In this document: positions 46,794-60,439 of the stretch, piece by piece
Position numbering within the stretch: position 1 is the first letter of the stretch
Layout: every line of letters begins with the position of its first letter
Assembly: GCF_052324685.1 (NCBI RefSeq)
Contig: NW_027506875.1
Location: 1,768,309 to 1,832,308, forward strand
Length of the DNA stretch: 64,000 bases
Direction: 5' to 3'
Source: Brachyhypopomus gauderio
Taxonomy: Eukaryota > Chordata > Actinopteri > Gymnotiformes > Hypopomidae
Position numbers and translations under genes: made by a program
The notes under the pieces: generated by a model
Told to the model about the DNA's origin: nothing
Database searches by the model: none
What the model saw: only the letters and a program-made list of their open reading frames with translations

Positions 46794-49163
46794 CGCGCTT
46801 CCGAGGCGCGAGCTGCAGGACACCGTCCACGCGCTCTCGGCTCGGATTACAACCACTGCTCACAAAGTGCAATGACCTGGTACAACACGAGACTCCATGT
46901 GGGACTAGACCATGTGTGTATGAACGCCCTCTGACTTTTGGATTCTCTGAAACATTTAATTAGGAACGCAAGTCAAAGCTGTGTGTGTGTGCGTGTGTGT
47001 GTGTAAATGTGAGCACCGTTTTTGTATGTTGTGGGAGTATTGGTTTTCTAATCAGCGATCATATATTAATTCTGAATATCTACCTCGAGGACAGTGCCAA
47101 GACAAGTGAGAGATAACTCAAATCAAAGCTGTCATATTTGCGATGTCATGTTCTGACTTAATTACTACAAAATTAATAACACTTTAATAAATTATTTATG
47201 GGAAATTTGGAAATGTAATTGTTGACCGTTTCCTCCTAATATGTAACATTACAGAGTGGTTATTGACATAGACCCCGAGAGAAACACCTCGTTTTCCTAT
47301 TTAAACTGGAAGCATTAACCGCCTGTAGCTACATGTGCGTGTTTACAGTTTATATATTGTAGTTATCTTCTAAATCCGACGGCGTTATATTCTGTAACCC
47401 GGTTTATGCCTCGATCAGCGTCTACTTATGTACTTCTCATACGTGTTACCTGGAAAGTAGCAAATAGAGCAAAATAACTCTTGCATAAAATTTTGTAACA
47501 TTTGGCATTAAATGTAATCAATAATTTATACCATTATATATTTTAAAACAAACTTTAAAAATGCAACAACATCGTTAAAATAGCCAGTATAGGTACAACC
47601 CTAATAAATGATCCCATCAACGTCCGCATTAATTAAACCTGCATGTCCAAATAAATTATATACTTCTACACACCAGATATCGATACCTGTATCCACTCTG
47701 TACGTCTGTAGCTGTCACCACAAGTACTACAGCACTCCAAACATCACACCAGAAAAGATTAAACATCAGAAAAGCTAAAACATCAGAAAAGCTAAAACAT
47801 ATCTTACAAACATACAAACAGTTCTCCTGGAAAAGAATAAATAATTCTGAAACTGTATTTCAGTAAATGCACTGTAAAAACTTAAAAAAGTGTCCCAGCC
47901 ACCTTAACATTTTGGATAAATTAACTTAAAACCATAAGTTAACCCTTACAATAACCCAAGCTCAAAACATTTTAGACCAGAAACCCCTAAAATAAACAGT
48001 TTGTATGAAGAATTTGGACAGTAACATCTTCTGGCTGTATCATCTGCAACAACAAGGAACATTGTTACCTAATTTATTAAATTAGGTTCCCATTTGAAAG
48101 AAGTGGGCCATTAGCAGCGCCAGGGGGCGCTGTGCTGGGCTGAAGCTCTGAACAGCAGTAACACATCACCCTGAATCCATCAACAAGGAGGACAGACCTG
48201 GTGTGTGTCTGCTCGTACACACGCAGAAGATGTTTGACATTGTAGCTTTGGCTCAGGACAGATGAGCAGAAATGAGCCCCAGGAAGTCTGTGCAGGTCTG
48301 AAACAAACCCACACAAAACAGGAAACAAGAAAAGGGGAATACGATCGCCACCGTGTACAGGCACCCAGGTCTGGAAGAACATGACTGACGTGAATGCTGT
48401 TTTTCCTCCAAAGCACCAGACCAGTAGACATGCAACATGAAAATGAAGTACTAACATTTATGTTGTAAAATTACAGAGCAGCCTTGTTAGAAATGTTTTA
48501 CTGGAGTGTGAGGAAGTTTCCTGGGACAGTTGCACTCCAAGGTGCTTGTGCACACTGCCAGCGTTACACTGCTTCATGAACAACCCCTTGTGGCGTACTT
48601 GGGGTATTACAACTTTTGGGAAATAAATTATAAACCTCACCAACTCAAGAGGCATTAAAGGTGTCCGATGTATACTGTTTATTAAAAGCAATATGCAGTT
48701 GTCTGTTTTATCTAATACAACAAATCCATAAAGTGAATGAATAAACAACAAAACAGAAAACCCTACATGATACAAACTTACAGAAACTCAAAGACCAATT
48801 CATATGCTATGAGAAATAAAAACTGCAAACAGGACAGTAGGACTATCACAAGGTCCTGCAGGAAGAGAGAGAGGACACACCACACACAAGTTCACTTTAC
48901 ACAAGTTCAATAAGGACCACTAGGAAGTCATCCAATCAGGTTATCCTCTGTGGCAGTTTACTGAAACTGTCCAATAAACCTCCAGAATTTCAGGGCCTGG
49001 CGATGCCACACACCTGTGATCCCAGAAACGGCCACAGGTGTTAATACAGCAGCTCAGGGCCCTGAATATGTTCCCATCTGAACTCCTCTGTTCAGGCACA
49101 GGGGTGGAGCTGCAGAGGGGCGGAGCTGCTGGTGCCAATGTATACACCCCTCCCCCCCCCCCC

Positions 49164-49194
<31 letters not shown>

Positions 49195-50148
49195 ACACAC
49201 ACACTCTGGAAGAGAGGGACTACAATGTTATCATGTTGGAACTGGACCTGCTTAAATGATACAATCAGATAAATTACCTCATTGACAATCAATTTCTTCA
49301 TTAATCACTTAACAATAATGATTTATTTTAAGGATTTTTGATGGTCAATTAAGAAGGCAACATGCCAAGTACCCCAAGGTTCTCACAATGTGTGAGGGTT
49401 GTTGTTTATGCGCAGTAATGCTGTGGTGTGCTGCAGCCAGACTCCAGAGAGAGAGATGGACACACAGCCTCCACAACTCCTCCACAACTCCACCACAACT
49501 CCCCCCTGGACCACACGCTTCCCTCTCATATTACAAATCATTAGGACAGTCAGAGCCATAATGGAGCCACGATGATCCAGTTTGTCCAAGTTCTTAAAAC
49601 ACAGAGACTTTGTGACATGGGAATGGATTTAGTACGACTAAAAATTATTAAAACAAGTTTTAAAAAAGACAGAATGACACTCCACTGCTTCTAAATCTAC
49701 ATAGAGATAGAGGGCGGAGTCTGAGGTGGACACGTCACATGACACAAGGGGAGAAGAGAAAGGGAGAAAACTGTCACAGCCATGTCACCATGGCGATAAC
49801 GCGCTGTTCACACACACCACACACGCCAGAGAGATGAAGGCAGAGGACACAGCCAGCATGACACTGGCCACACACAGCGTCTTCACCAACACACGTAGGC
49901 TGTGTGCTTTCTTCATAATTGACAGGTTTGGCACGCAAGCTGAAGATGTTAACTGCCGCTTCGAGACATGACATATTCTGAAGCACTTTATGGTAACACT
50001 AATATCCCAGCCCAGAGACGGGAGTACTCTTGTATGTATAAATATGTAAGTATTTTCCCATTAATCTCTTTGTCCTGCTACCATGTAAGCAGTCATTAAG
50101 AACAGCAGCAGGGCGCAGCAGGGCCGTGTCCACTGGGGGGCGCTGTCC
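46794..50148. other. Convergent hand1-sap30l intergenic region
   Basis: Holds the 3' UTRs of both genes. AATAAA at 47186-47191 (+) may serve hand1, and TTTATT at 49322-49327 (AATAAA on minus) may serve sap30l. Poly-C plus (CA)n lies at 49146-49204. No other gene was recognised. Confidence 0.5.
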
Positions 50149-53071
50149 TCAGTCCAGCTGTTTGCTCCCCTCGGGTTTCTGATCCAGACGACTCTTGCTG
50201 CTCTTCACCATATAAATAAAGTAGGTCAGAGTTTCCTTCTCATTCACAGGAATGTTCCGGAAATGACGGCTGACGGTCTAAAAAAAAAAAAAAACAACAA
50301 GAAAATAAACAGTTAACAGAAACATCGAACAGGTTCTCGCTCACAAACACACAGCTGCCACACATACAGGAGTTCCCCGGTTTCTACCTGTACCATAAGA
50401 AAGAAAAATAATAATTATAAAAGTTTTGTTTTAGACCGCGCGTGCATTAGCCCAGAGATGTGGGTAAACACGCAGCTCACACACCCCCCCCATCTCTGCC
50501 GAGCGGAGATGCTCACAGCTAATTGAACAGAGCTGTGCCTTCTACTTTATTAATGAGGTGCTGCTCTCGTTAGGACGGCCGTTCCCGCAGGGCAGGGAAA
50601 CGGGGGAAGGCTGCTGATGTAATGAGTTCTCATGAACACTGAACTAGCCCCAGTACAGCAGGGGTACAGGCACTCACTACATCATCTAAATGAACGTGGT
50701 AGAACTCAGTTCCTGGAGTCCATTAGTGAGGGTTAATCCTCACACACCCCCGTGGCACAACACACCTTACTTCATTATTAGTCTTCACATGTTTGGATGG
50801 AGTAGGTTACCATGGAGTTTGAGGTGAGAAAGTATTGGTGTAAACATAGGGGACGTTTAAGAGGGTATGGAGCCATGCTTCAGAACATGTTTACAACAAA
50901 CAAGTAAATAAAACAAACAACCATTGCAAACATCCCAGAAACCAAACAACTGGTGTTTATTAATCCAGTTAAATCAGATGATGCCCAAAGATTCAGAACA
51001 CAGAACCAGCAGCACACAAAAACACACTGTAGTTGAGTGACCAACACAACAACCACACACACAAAAACACACTGTAGTTGAGTTAGAACCAACACAACAA
51101 CCACACACACAAAAACACACTGTAGTTGAGTTAGAACCAACACAACAACCACACACACACACACACACAAAAACACACTGTAGTTGAGTTAGAACCAACA
51201 CAACAACCACACACACACAAAAACACACTGTAGTTGAGTTAGAACCAACACAACAACCACACACACACAAAAACACACTGTAGTTGAGTTAGAACCAACA
51301 CAACAACCACACACACACAAAAACACACTGTAGTTGAGTTAGAACCAACACAACAACCACACACACAAAAAAACACACTGTAGTTGAGTTAGAACCAACA
51401 CAACAACCACACACACACAAAAACACACTGTAGTTGAGTTAGAACCAACACAACAACCACACACACAAAAAAACACACTGTAGTTGAGTTAGAACCAACA
51501 CAACAACCACACACACACAAAAACACACTGTAGTTGAGTTAGAACCAACACAACAACCACACACACAAAAACACACTGTAGTTGAGTTAGAACCAACACA
51601 ACAACCACACACACAAAAACACACTGTAGTTGAGTGACCAACACAACAACCACACACACAAAAACACACTGTAGTTGAGTGACCAACACAACAACCACAC
51701 ACACAAAAACACACTGTAGTTGAGTGACCAACACAACAACCACACACACAAAAACACACTGTAGTTGAGTTAGAACCAACACAACAACCCCACACACACA
51801 AAAACAGCAGCACTGTAGCCAAGTCAGGGTTTCAACACAACCACACAAAATCATCACTATAGTTGAGTCAGGGCTTCAACACCAACACCAACATCAACAC
51901 ACACACACACACACACTACGTGAACTACAGGGTAAACGAGTCAGGGTCATGAACTACAGGTTAAACAAGGGTCAGGGACGTGAACTACAGGGTAAACAAG
52001 GGTCAGGGTCATGAACTACAGGGTAAACAAGGGTCAGGGTCATGAACTACAGGGTAAACAAGGGTCAGGGTCATGAACTACAGCATGAACAAGGGTCAGG
52101 GTCATGAAACAAGCGGTGCAGTATAGCTGTGCACTACAGCACTAGAGATGTAGAAGTCTGGAGGCACAAAGAGGAAGTTCTGTCCAGAGTGAGGGCAGGT
52201 GTCTCCTGAGGAAGGTCTGTCCAGAGTGAGGGCAGGTGTCTCCTGAGGAAGGTCTGTCCAGAGTGAGGGCAGGTGTCTCCTGAGGAAGGTCTGTCCAGAG
52301 TGAGGGCAGGTGTCTCCTGAGGAAGGTCTGTCCAGAGTGAGGGCAGGTGTCTCCTGAGGAAGGTCTGTCCAGAGTGAGGGCAGGTGTCTCCTGACACCAA
52401 GGGACTGAAAAAAACCCTGACTGGCTTCTATGGAGAAAAATGGCTGAATTGTTCTGATATTTTTGAGGATGTAGAAGAGGCTGTAGGAGTGTGTAATGCG
52501 CCGGGTGTGTGATGTGTGTACCTCAGCCAGCTGGGCTTTGTTGAGTCCAGGTCGGGTCTGGATCTTGTAGTGCCGTTTATAGCGCCTCAGTGTGTTCACC
52601 TGCAGCTGGAACAAGTCCACCTGGGAAAGCAACACGAGGGGACTCGTCTGAATACGGCAAATCAAAGTAATTAAACCGATAGCAGTTAATCTGCTGCAGT
52701 ACGAAGACAGAAAACAGACATGTCTGCTGCAACAGGACTAGCAGCACCCAACCACGTTGAAGTTCCTCACCTACTCTGAGTGACAAACTGGGATAAATCT
52801 TGGAATAAATGGAGAAATGTCCAGAAACACCTTCATAAAGCACTTAAACACTGAGCCCAACTGCATTCATCAAAATGACCAAAATTTAAATAAAGGAATT
52901 TTAGGCTAATTGTAGGCTAATAAAATAAAGGCAAATTAACCACTTGGATGTCGGGACTTTTTCACCAGTTTTAGTACTTTATAACTTTACCCTGAGGGTT
53001 AGGGTTCACCTTCTGAAGCACCTCTACATGGCTTATAGCAGCGTTGAAGAGGAGGCAGGTGTGAGTGCGGG

Positions 53072-53116
<45 letters not shown>

Positions 53117-55219
53117 TATGAGAGTGTGTGTGGTGTTACCTCTGGCACCTCCACATCGTGTTCAGGTGATTCTCCTCCATCATCACTCGTTTTTCTCTTC
53201 CGTTTGTTGCGGACACTCTGGATGAAGTTTTTGTGGAAGTCACAGATGTACAGGTGCCGCACCTGTAATAGAGACCCACTCTAATGATTATATTCACTAT
53301 ACATACACACACCTGTAATAGAGACCCACTCTAACGATTATATTCACTATACACACACCTGTAATACAGACCCACTCTAATGATTATATTCACTATACAC
53401 ACACACCTGTAATAGAGACCCACTCTAATGATTATATTCACTATACATACACACACACCTGTAATACAGACCCACTCTAATGATTATATTCACTATACAT
53501 ACACACACACACACACCTGTAATACAGACCCACTCTAATGATTATATTCACTATACACACACACACACACACCTGTAATACAGACCCACTCTAATGATTA
53601 TATTCACTATACATACACACACCTGTAATAGAAACCCACTCTTAATGATTATATTCACTATACATACACACACCTGTAATAGAGACCCACTCTAATGATT
53701 ATATTCACTATATTGGTTATATAGACACACACCCACCAAAAAACATAATATACTATAATATACTATACATACACACACACACATCTGGGATAAACGTACA
53801 TGTCTACAATCAGATGAAAAATCAACACACGACACTCATGGGAGCAGCTAGAAGCCTTTGACCTCAAGAAAGACCAAGTTGCATGTTTAAACTTTGCCAG
53901 AGAGCACTTGGACAAACTGACTCCAAAGTGCCTCTCACGGGAAGTGAGGGGGCAAAATCCCGAAACATCCCGTATTTGCTGGCTATTAGCACAAAAGAGA
54001 TACTGGAGACACCCCCTCCATGTAGAAATGTAGGCGGTTGGAGTATTATAAAAAACAAATCAACCACACAGTTTCAAATCTACCAATTAAGACAGTAGTA
54101 TTTTTAACTATATAAATGTCCACACGGTAGTGCCATTCACTCTAGTTCTCTCACCTAGTGCACATGTGCCACCTCTAACTTTTATTAATCTCAATATACA
54201 TTTTTAAAAATTTAGACCAACCCACAGTCTTTTTAAAGACTCCATGTCTCAGCCTCTCCACAGGTGGAGCTGTGCAAGGAGGAGGGCAGCACTCACAAAA
54301 CACAGACGTGAGACCCTCGTTGGCTGCAGAAGGTGGTTCCACAAGCTCCCAATTAAAAGAGTTCACATACTTTTACACTTGACAGATTATCAGTTTTTGG
54401 AGAGATAATACTATTGTTGAATAAATAATGAATGTTTATCTTTAGTGTCTCTTATGTGGAAAGTCTGCTTTATAAATTGAGATTTCGAAGTTAATTTCAT
54501 AAGGTTATTATTTATATAGAAAACAATGACCATGTTTGGGTGGTTCACAAACTTACAAGTAGCAAGGTATATGCCATATGTAGGTACATATGTATATTTG
54601 AATATACACACATGGAGATGCAGTTAGTTGGAGCCTTGTAAAAATGTAAAACTTGTAGTGAAGTTTCCGGAGAAAGATCTCAGCTCGCGAGCACAGATGA
54701 CCGTTGTCTCACAACGACAGTACCGGTCAACGTCACACACCGACGGTGCTCGTGATGAACGAGATGTCCCACGACAAACACTCCACATCAGCAGCACATG
54801 TCCCCGCAGAGGGGCACACGTCCCCGCAGGGCAGCGCACCCACACCGCACAAGTGCAGCAAGACAGGACGCAGGACCAACAATACCCAACAGTATCCGTA
54901 TAATGACTCCACTGTAACGTTCTCGGTGTTTGAAGGTCCAGACAAAATACGACTACTAAGATGCTGGTTAACTACACAACTAGGATAACTTACTGCATTG
55001 TTGAAGGTCGGAGATCTAAGGAAACAACAATGACACCGGACTTTAACATCACCCTGGTCGGTCGCTGATCTCACACACACACACACTTTTACAGGTCCGC
55101 TAGTACCACTGCAGCTAGAAAGGTCGGTGCTGGGTACGTAGTAATGTGTGTGTGTGTGTGTGTAATATATATATATTACTCATATGTATATTATATATAC
55201 ACACACACTTCCACTATAT

Positions 55220-55252
<33 letters not shown>

Positions 55253-55704
55253 CCCCGTCACCATGTTCTCTGTGCTGAACCCCGTCCTCCCTCTGATGAG
55301 CCTGCCCCTGGATTAGTAACCGTAGATTACCGCAGACTGAAGTCAACCGGACGGTTTACCGGGACATCCCCGGTATATCCGCCATAACTGCTCAACACCC
55401 CGACACCAGCTGCACTCCTCAAAACCCACACGGCCTCTCTGCAGTTTCCGGGATGGGTATCCGAGCTCGGCGGTGTGTGTCCCGCCCCGTTACCGGCCCC
55501 GTTACCCGTTACACTCACGCTCTTGTCGATGTCCAGTTTGAGTTTCTTCTGTGAGATGCTCTTCTGGATCCGCTTGCTGAACGACGCGTTCCCGGCGGCG
55601 CGGCCGCAGCGCTCCCCGTCCTCGATCAGGCAGCACGTCTGCCCGTAGAAGGGCGGCGCGGCCGGCCCGTCGTGGCTGTCCTCCTCCGTGCTGAACCCGT
55701 TCAT
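50149..55704 (-). CDS. sap30l: SAP30-like Sin3A-HDAC complex subunit (4 exons)
   Basis: Coding exons in order of transcription: 55704-55519, 53262-53140, 52620-52522, 50277-50149. All have GT-AG borders and join in phase 0. The product is 178 residues; human SAP30L is 183. Exon 1 begins [10 protein letters not shown] and holds the paired Cys and the next Cys of the C2CH zinc module ([10 protein letters not shown]). Exon 2 gives [11 protein letters not shown] and the basic [13 protein letters not shown] stretch (DNA and phosphoinositide binding, nuclear localisation in the family). Exons 3 and 4 give the Sin3-interaction region ([31 protein letters not shown]). The [10 protein letters not shown] start and the tail ending KQLD separate SAP30L from SAP30. 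It acts as a corepressor subunit bridging Sin3A and histone deacetylase. It converges on hand1 and is followed upstream by galnt10 on the same strand, as in human. A minisatellite of decoy acceptors abuts exon 2. Confidence 0.95.
51005..51810. repeat. About 48-60 bp minisatellite in sap30l intron 3
   Basis: About 16 units of actgtagttgagttagaacc plus aacacaacaacc and a variable (CA)n run. Some units have the shortened form gttgagtgaccaacac. Confidence 0.9.
51918..52108. repeat. About 31-bp minisatellite in sap30l intron 3
   Basis: Five to six units of tgaactacagggtaaacaag plus ggtcagggtca. Confidence 0.85.
52164..52395. repeat. 37-bp minisatellite in sap30l intron 3
   Basis: Six units of gtctcctgaggaaggtctgt plus ccagagtgagggcaggt, ending 127 bp below the exon 3 donor. 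Confidence 0.9.
53086..53114. repeat. (TA)n microsatellite in sap30l intron 2
   Basis: Short TA run just below the exon 2 donor. Confidence 0.9.
53263..53715. repeat. 46-57 bp minisatellite starting at the sap30l exon 2 acceptor
   Basis: In transcript sense each unit ends CATTAGAGTGGGTCTCTATTACAG (given here in parts: cattagagtgggtc, tctattacag) followed by GTGTGTG. The real acceptor is the unit at 53263. Eight more copies begin at about 53312, 53358, 53405, 53459, 53516, 53572, 53622 and 53673. The variable part is a (CA)n run. Confidence 0.92.
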
Positions 55705-56340
55705 CGCGCCGCGCCGCGCGCCCCTCCCACGCGCCCGCCGCCGCCGGTGTGCCCGCGCGCGCGGGTGTAACGGCAACGCCGCGCGCTCCGCCCGCCGCTC
55801 GTCAGACCGCAGAGAGACTCGCCGGACGCGCCGGACACATCAGCGGGGCGGAGCGGGCGAGAGGACACGGCGGTCGGACGGAGCGAGTTATTAACGTCCG
55901 GTACGACCAACAACAACTCGAACAACTCAAACACGAACTCGAACAACTCGAACGCAGCGCGCGCTACAGCTAGCCGTTAGCTTAGTTAGCCTAGCCGTTA
56001 GCCTAGCCGCACTCAGGCTGCCGCCACAGCGGATAAATCTCCTCAACTCAGTCGTGCGCAACGCCAACTACTTTCCCGCCCGTTGGCGGTTCAGGCAGGC
56101 CGGCGGGGCGCCCGTGTGTTGCTCCTCCGGCCGCGGTGGGTCTAGTCTCGGTCCTCCGGCCGCGGCGGCTCTAGTCTGGGCGCTTTTACCTCAGCTCGGC
56201 GCTGCCGTCGCGTACAACTCGTACAATGGAGCGCGTCCTGTATCGCGGCGGAAGTTGGCCAGCTACGCCGTGATTGGTCCGCCGCTGGTCAGGGCGGGTA
56301 CTCGCGTTGTTTCTCTGAGTTCTGATTGGTTGTTGCATGT
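55400..56340 (-). promoter_or_regulatory. CpG-rich promoter region of sap30l
   Basis: The region around and upstream of the sap30l start codon (55704) is strongly GC- and CpG-rich, unlike the AT-rich surroundings, with many CGCG and GCCGC runs from about 55540 to 56270. This is the usual CpG-island promoter of a housekeeping corepressor gene. A short imperfect repeat of the form TTAGCCTAGCCG lies near 55970-56010. No TATA box is apparent. Open frames across it on both strands are a by-product of base composition. Confidence 0.65.
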
Positions 56341-56399
56341 GTCATTCGGTCCGTAACACTTCCGTATTCTCTACTGGTTTGCCGTATGTTTATGAGAAG

Positions 56400-57035
56400 C
56401 TTATGGCTTCGGTCGACAGAATTACATACTGAAATGAAGGAGGAAATTATTGATCAATGTACAAAATATATCAGTTAAACCACGACCGCCTTTAGAAGTA
56501 CTCAATACGGTCTTCAGACCTGTAACGAGCTAGCTTGTACCAAGGGTAAAAAAACATTTGACGCACTTGACACGAAGACATACAAGAAAGTAATAACGCG
56601 TTTCAGCTCCGCAGACGTGACATTTCTGTGTTTCAGGCCTTATCTTAAAATATACCGCAATATGAAATATCGTTTGTGAACAGCCTAAAGCGTCGACTCG
56701 ATGTTAATCCCCGTCGGACACAAACGTTGACAAAGGGTGTGATTTTACCTACATCCTCCACCAGGGGGAGTTGGCGTGACAGAGGCCGTTAGAGCACTAG
56801 AAGGTGTCAACATGGTGTATGATTATAAAACCTCTATGGCCACAATCTTCGTCCTGTAAGATCCAGAAAATCTCCACAGACTTTCAGTGAGAAATTAGAT
56901 GTCCCAGGATACAGTTTATTTCTTATGAAAATCAGAGTCTCTGTTCACTAAGTATAAACGTACAATTAATTTTTTCTGGCATTGTCACACAAGAGCACAA
57001 GTGCAGTAGAGTTGGTAGGAATATGCAAAAGCAGA
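56400..57035. other. Spacer upstream of sap30l, no gene seen
   Basis: Unique sequence between the CpG-rich promoter and the LINE fragment. No supported coding region. Confidence 0.5.
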
Positions 57036-57039
57036 AACG

Positions 57040-57310
57040 GAAAACATCCATCCATCCATCCATTTTCATCTGTTTATCCAGGTCCGAGTCATGGGGGCAA
57101 TAGCCTAATCCAGGTTTCCCTCTCTCCAGCCACCTCTTCTAGCTCTTCTGGGGGGATACCGAGGCGTTCCCAGGTCAGCCGAGAGATATCATCTCTCCAG
57201 CGTGTCCTGGGTCTTCCCCGGGGTCTCCTCCCAGTTGGACATGCCTGGAGCACCTCACCAGGGAGACGCCCAGGTGGCATCAGGACCAGACGCCCAAACC
57301 ACCTCAACTG
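57040..57310 (-). mobile_element. LINE 3' fragment with (GGAT)n tail
   Basis: Minus-strand 72-codon frame reads RWFGRLVLMPPGRLPGE, GRRPRGRPRTRWRDD and WERLGIPPEELEEVAGERE, the typical C-terminus of fish RTE/Rex-type LINEs, followed by the (ATGG)n tail at 57047-57063. 5'-truncated. Confidence 0.75.
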
Positions 57311-57854
57311 GCCCCTCTCTCACATATGTCATGTAATGCATTATAAAAGTCATTACATATATTCTAAAATAAAGCACAAAGCACATTTAAAGACCAAAAA
57401 TATACAAAACGAATAAAATAATTAGGTAGAATTAAAAAATAACATACACCATGCAATACTGAACAGGTTAGCCCATATAGAGTGCCTTACAATAGTCTAA
57501 ACACACACAGACAAAAGTTCAGATTTTTCATAATTCAGTTAGAAAAGGTAATTGGTCATTCATAACTCAAGAGAGATGTAGCACAGGAAACAGGCAGTAT
57601 ATACTTATATTAGCAGTATATACTTATACTAGCAGTATATAAATACACACTATGCAACAAACTAGGATAGTGGGTGGATGGATTACTACTAATGTTATTT
57701 TATTGCAAATTAATTGATGAATGCTAATATACCACAGCAGCTTCAACAGAGGAGGGAATGTCAACAGATTAATGTATGAAGTATAATTTGAAGTGTAAAG
57801 AGACCATGTGCAGTAGGTGGTGTAGTGGAGACGGATGTGAGTCAGCCAGTTTAG

Positions 57855-58185
57855 GACATGTGCATATGCCAGCCTTCTTCAGTTTAGGACAGGTGCACAC
57901 GACAGCCCTCTTCAGTTTAGGCCAGGTGCACACACCAGCCTTCTTCAGTTTAGGACAGGTGCACACGACAGCCCTCTTCAGTTTAGGACAGGTGCACACG
58001 ACAGCCCTCTTCAGTTTAGGACAGGTGCACACGCCAGCCTTCTTCAGTTTAGGACAGGTGCACACGACAGCCCTCTTCAGTTTAGGCCAGGTGCACACGC
58101 CAGCCTTCTTCAGTTTAGGACAGGTGCACACGCCAGCCTTCTTCAGTTTAGGACAGGTGCACACGCCAGCCTTCTTCAGTATAGA
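57855..58185. repeat. 33-bp minisatellite
   Basis: Ten units of cttcagtttaggacaggtgc plus acacgccagccct. Divisible by 3, hence spurious frames on both strands. Confidence 0.92.
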
Positions 58186-58199
58186 GGATGCAGTAAGAA

Positions 58200-59154
58200 C
58201 CCACAAGGCAGATTTCAAAATAAGAGTCATGTTACGCAAATGTTACTCAGTTTATTTTATATTTCAAAGAAAATATGTTACAGTTCCAGTTCAACCGTAG
58301 TGTTCAACATCTAAACATTTTACAGTTGCTCATGTAAAAAAATACTTCTGATATGTCTTCTGTAATTATTTATGCATTCAAATTGCATTCAGATGCTTTT
58401 ATAATAATTTTTAAATAACAAATATCTGCTCTGGACATAAAATGGTATTCTTAAAAATCATGTTTCAATTAAAATATTTGTAGAGTTTAAAAAAATTGCA
58501 GCATACAAAATATAATTGTTTTAACATTATAAAAAGATTCCCTCAGATTCCCTCTTATCATAATAAAATAGTTAGAAAATGCAAGATGGCACAAAATGGG
58601 GAGTGAAGTATTTAATCCAAACCTCCGTGTCCCCAACCCTCATCCAGCCAAACAAGCACCTTTCGCTCTCACTTAACACTGGAATTCATGACATCCCAGT
58701 AAGAGTGATCAACACAGTCACCAGTGTACTGGTTTCCAGGCTGCAGAGACCCTGATCACAAGGGCTTTGGAGTCACACAGCTTAGCACTTAGATGAGTAA
58801 GGTGATGGAGATTTTGACTGGGTGCCAATGATCTCTAAGGTTGAGGTTAAGGTTCAACACTGACATTTAAGCCAAATCAACATCCATGTATGATGGAGTA
58901 TCCACAGCCTGGAGAAACGACCAGAGACGGAAAACACCGGAAACCACAGAAAAAGCCATTTAGTATTAATTAATCATGAATGGATGCTCTCCCAAGAAAT
59001 CCACATAATCCAGCAGAAAAAAATCCAACAGAAAGCTCATAACTGTAAATACGTCTGAATGAGCATAACATCGACCTCCTGGTACATTGTTTATAGTGGT
59101 CTTACCCCCCCCAAATGTAACGAAGGCGGTTCAATAAAGGATGAAAAGCAAACC

Positions 59155-59155
<1 letters not shown>
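58200..59155. other. Intergenic, no gene seen
   Basis: AT-rich unique sequence between two repeats. No supported coding region. Confidence 0.5.

Positions 59156-59249
<94 letters not shown>
59156..59249. repeat. (CA)n microsatellite
   Basis: About 46 CA units. Confidence 0.97.
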
Positions 59250-59639
59250 CTTTAAGTGGAAGCTGTATTCAACATACAAAATGATATTTACCCAGTGCAG
59301 TTGGTGTGAGCGTTCAGGTTAGGTTTGGGATTACACAGTTTGGGTTAGGTTTGGGATTATACAGTTCAGGGCATATTACCTCTGTGCCAGGCACCATAAT
59401 GTATTCTTGCAGCAAGACCTGCCTGCAGTTTCCCACTATGAGTTTCCATATGTCCTCCAGCCCAGCAGAGGGCAACACACACCACATCCAAAGGGCTTTG
59501 CTCTGCTGTCACACAGACCTGTTTATCAGCTAATCAAATCCAAGGATTTAATCACATTGGGGTGTGAAACACACATAAATAAAGCCAGACCAAGGCTATG
59601 GTCTGACTCACTCCACGTTTGTCTATAGTGTGGCTGCAG

Positions 59640-60210
59640 GTAGTGCTGTGTGGGCGGAGCCTGTGTTAAACGGCCCAGTGCTGTATGGGCGGAGCCTCTG
59701 TTAAATGGCCCAGTGCTGTGTGGGCGGAGCCTCTGTTAAATGTCTCAGTACTGTGTGGGTGGAGCCTCTGTTAAATGGGCCAGTGCTGTATGGGCGGGCC
59801 TCTGTTTAATGGCCCAGTGTTGTGTGGGCGGAGCCTCTGTTTAATGGCCCAGTGCTGTGTGGGCGGAGCCTCTGTTTAATGGCCCAGTGCTGTGTGGGCG
59901 GAGCCTCTGTTTAATGGCCCAGTGCTGTGTGGGCGGAGCCTCTGTTTAATGGCCCAGTGCTGTGTGGGCGGAGCCTCTGTTTAATGGCCCAGTGCTGTGT
60001 GGGCGGAGCCTCTGTTTAATGGCCCAGTGCTGTGTGGGCGGAGCCTCTGTTTAATGGCCCAGTGCTGTGTGGGCGGAGCCTCTGTTTAATGGCCCAGTGC
60101 TGTGTGGGCGGAGCCTCTGTTTAATGGCCCAGTGCTGTGTGGGCGGAGCCTCTGTTTAATGGCCCAGTGCTGTGTGGGCGGAGCCTCTGTTTAATGGCCC
60201 AGTGCTGAGT
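59640..60210. repeat. 35-bp minisatellite carrying a GC box in each unit
   Basis: About 16 units of CTGTGTGGGCGGAGCCTCTG plus tttaatggcccagtg. Each has GGGCGGAGC, an Sp1-type GC box. It lies 500 bp beyond the galnt10 stop codon. Confidence 0.93.
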
Positions 60211-60439
60211 GTGTAAAGCCTTTGTGCCCAGAGGAGAATGAGGGGAGGAAGATGGAGGGGAGGAGAAGAAAGCTACAGCTCTGCACCTGTGAATAACAGC
60301 ACCGCCAACAGGGATAGAGGGGCGGCCATTTTAAGATGTCCATCATTTTGAGCTCCTGTAAGAATAACTTTCATAAATTAGACATAGTGTTTTGTTAGAA
60401 ACAAAAGTTTTGTACAGGATCTTCTCCACTTTCCTCACC

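Noticed and set aside
48077-48457. Minus-strand 126-codon frame downstream of hand1
   Set aside because: Cys/Phe-rich sequence with overlapping frames in all phases, no family resemblance and no splice context.
55688-56356. Genes on the plus strand opposite the sap30l promoter
   Set aside because: Arg/Ala-rich frames come from CpG-island composition; no similarity or splice structure.
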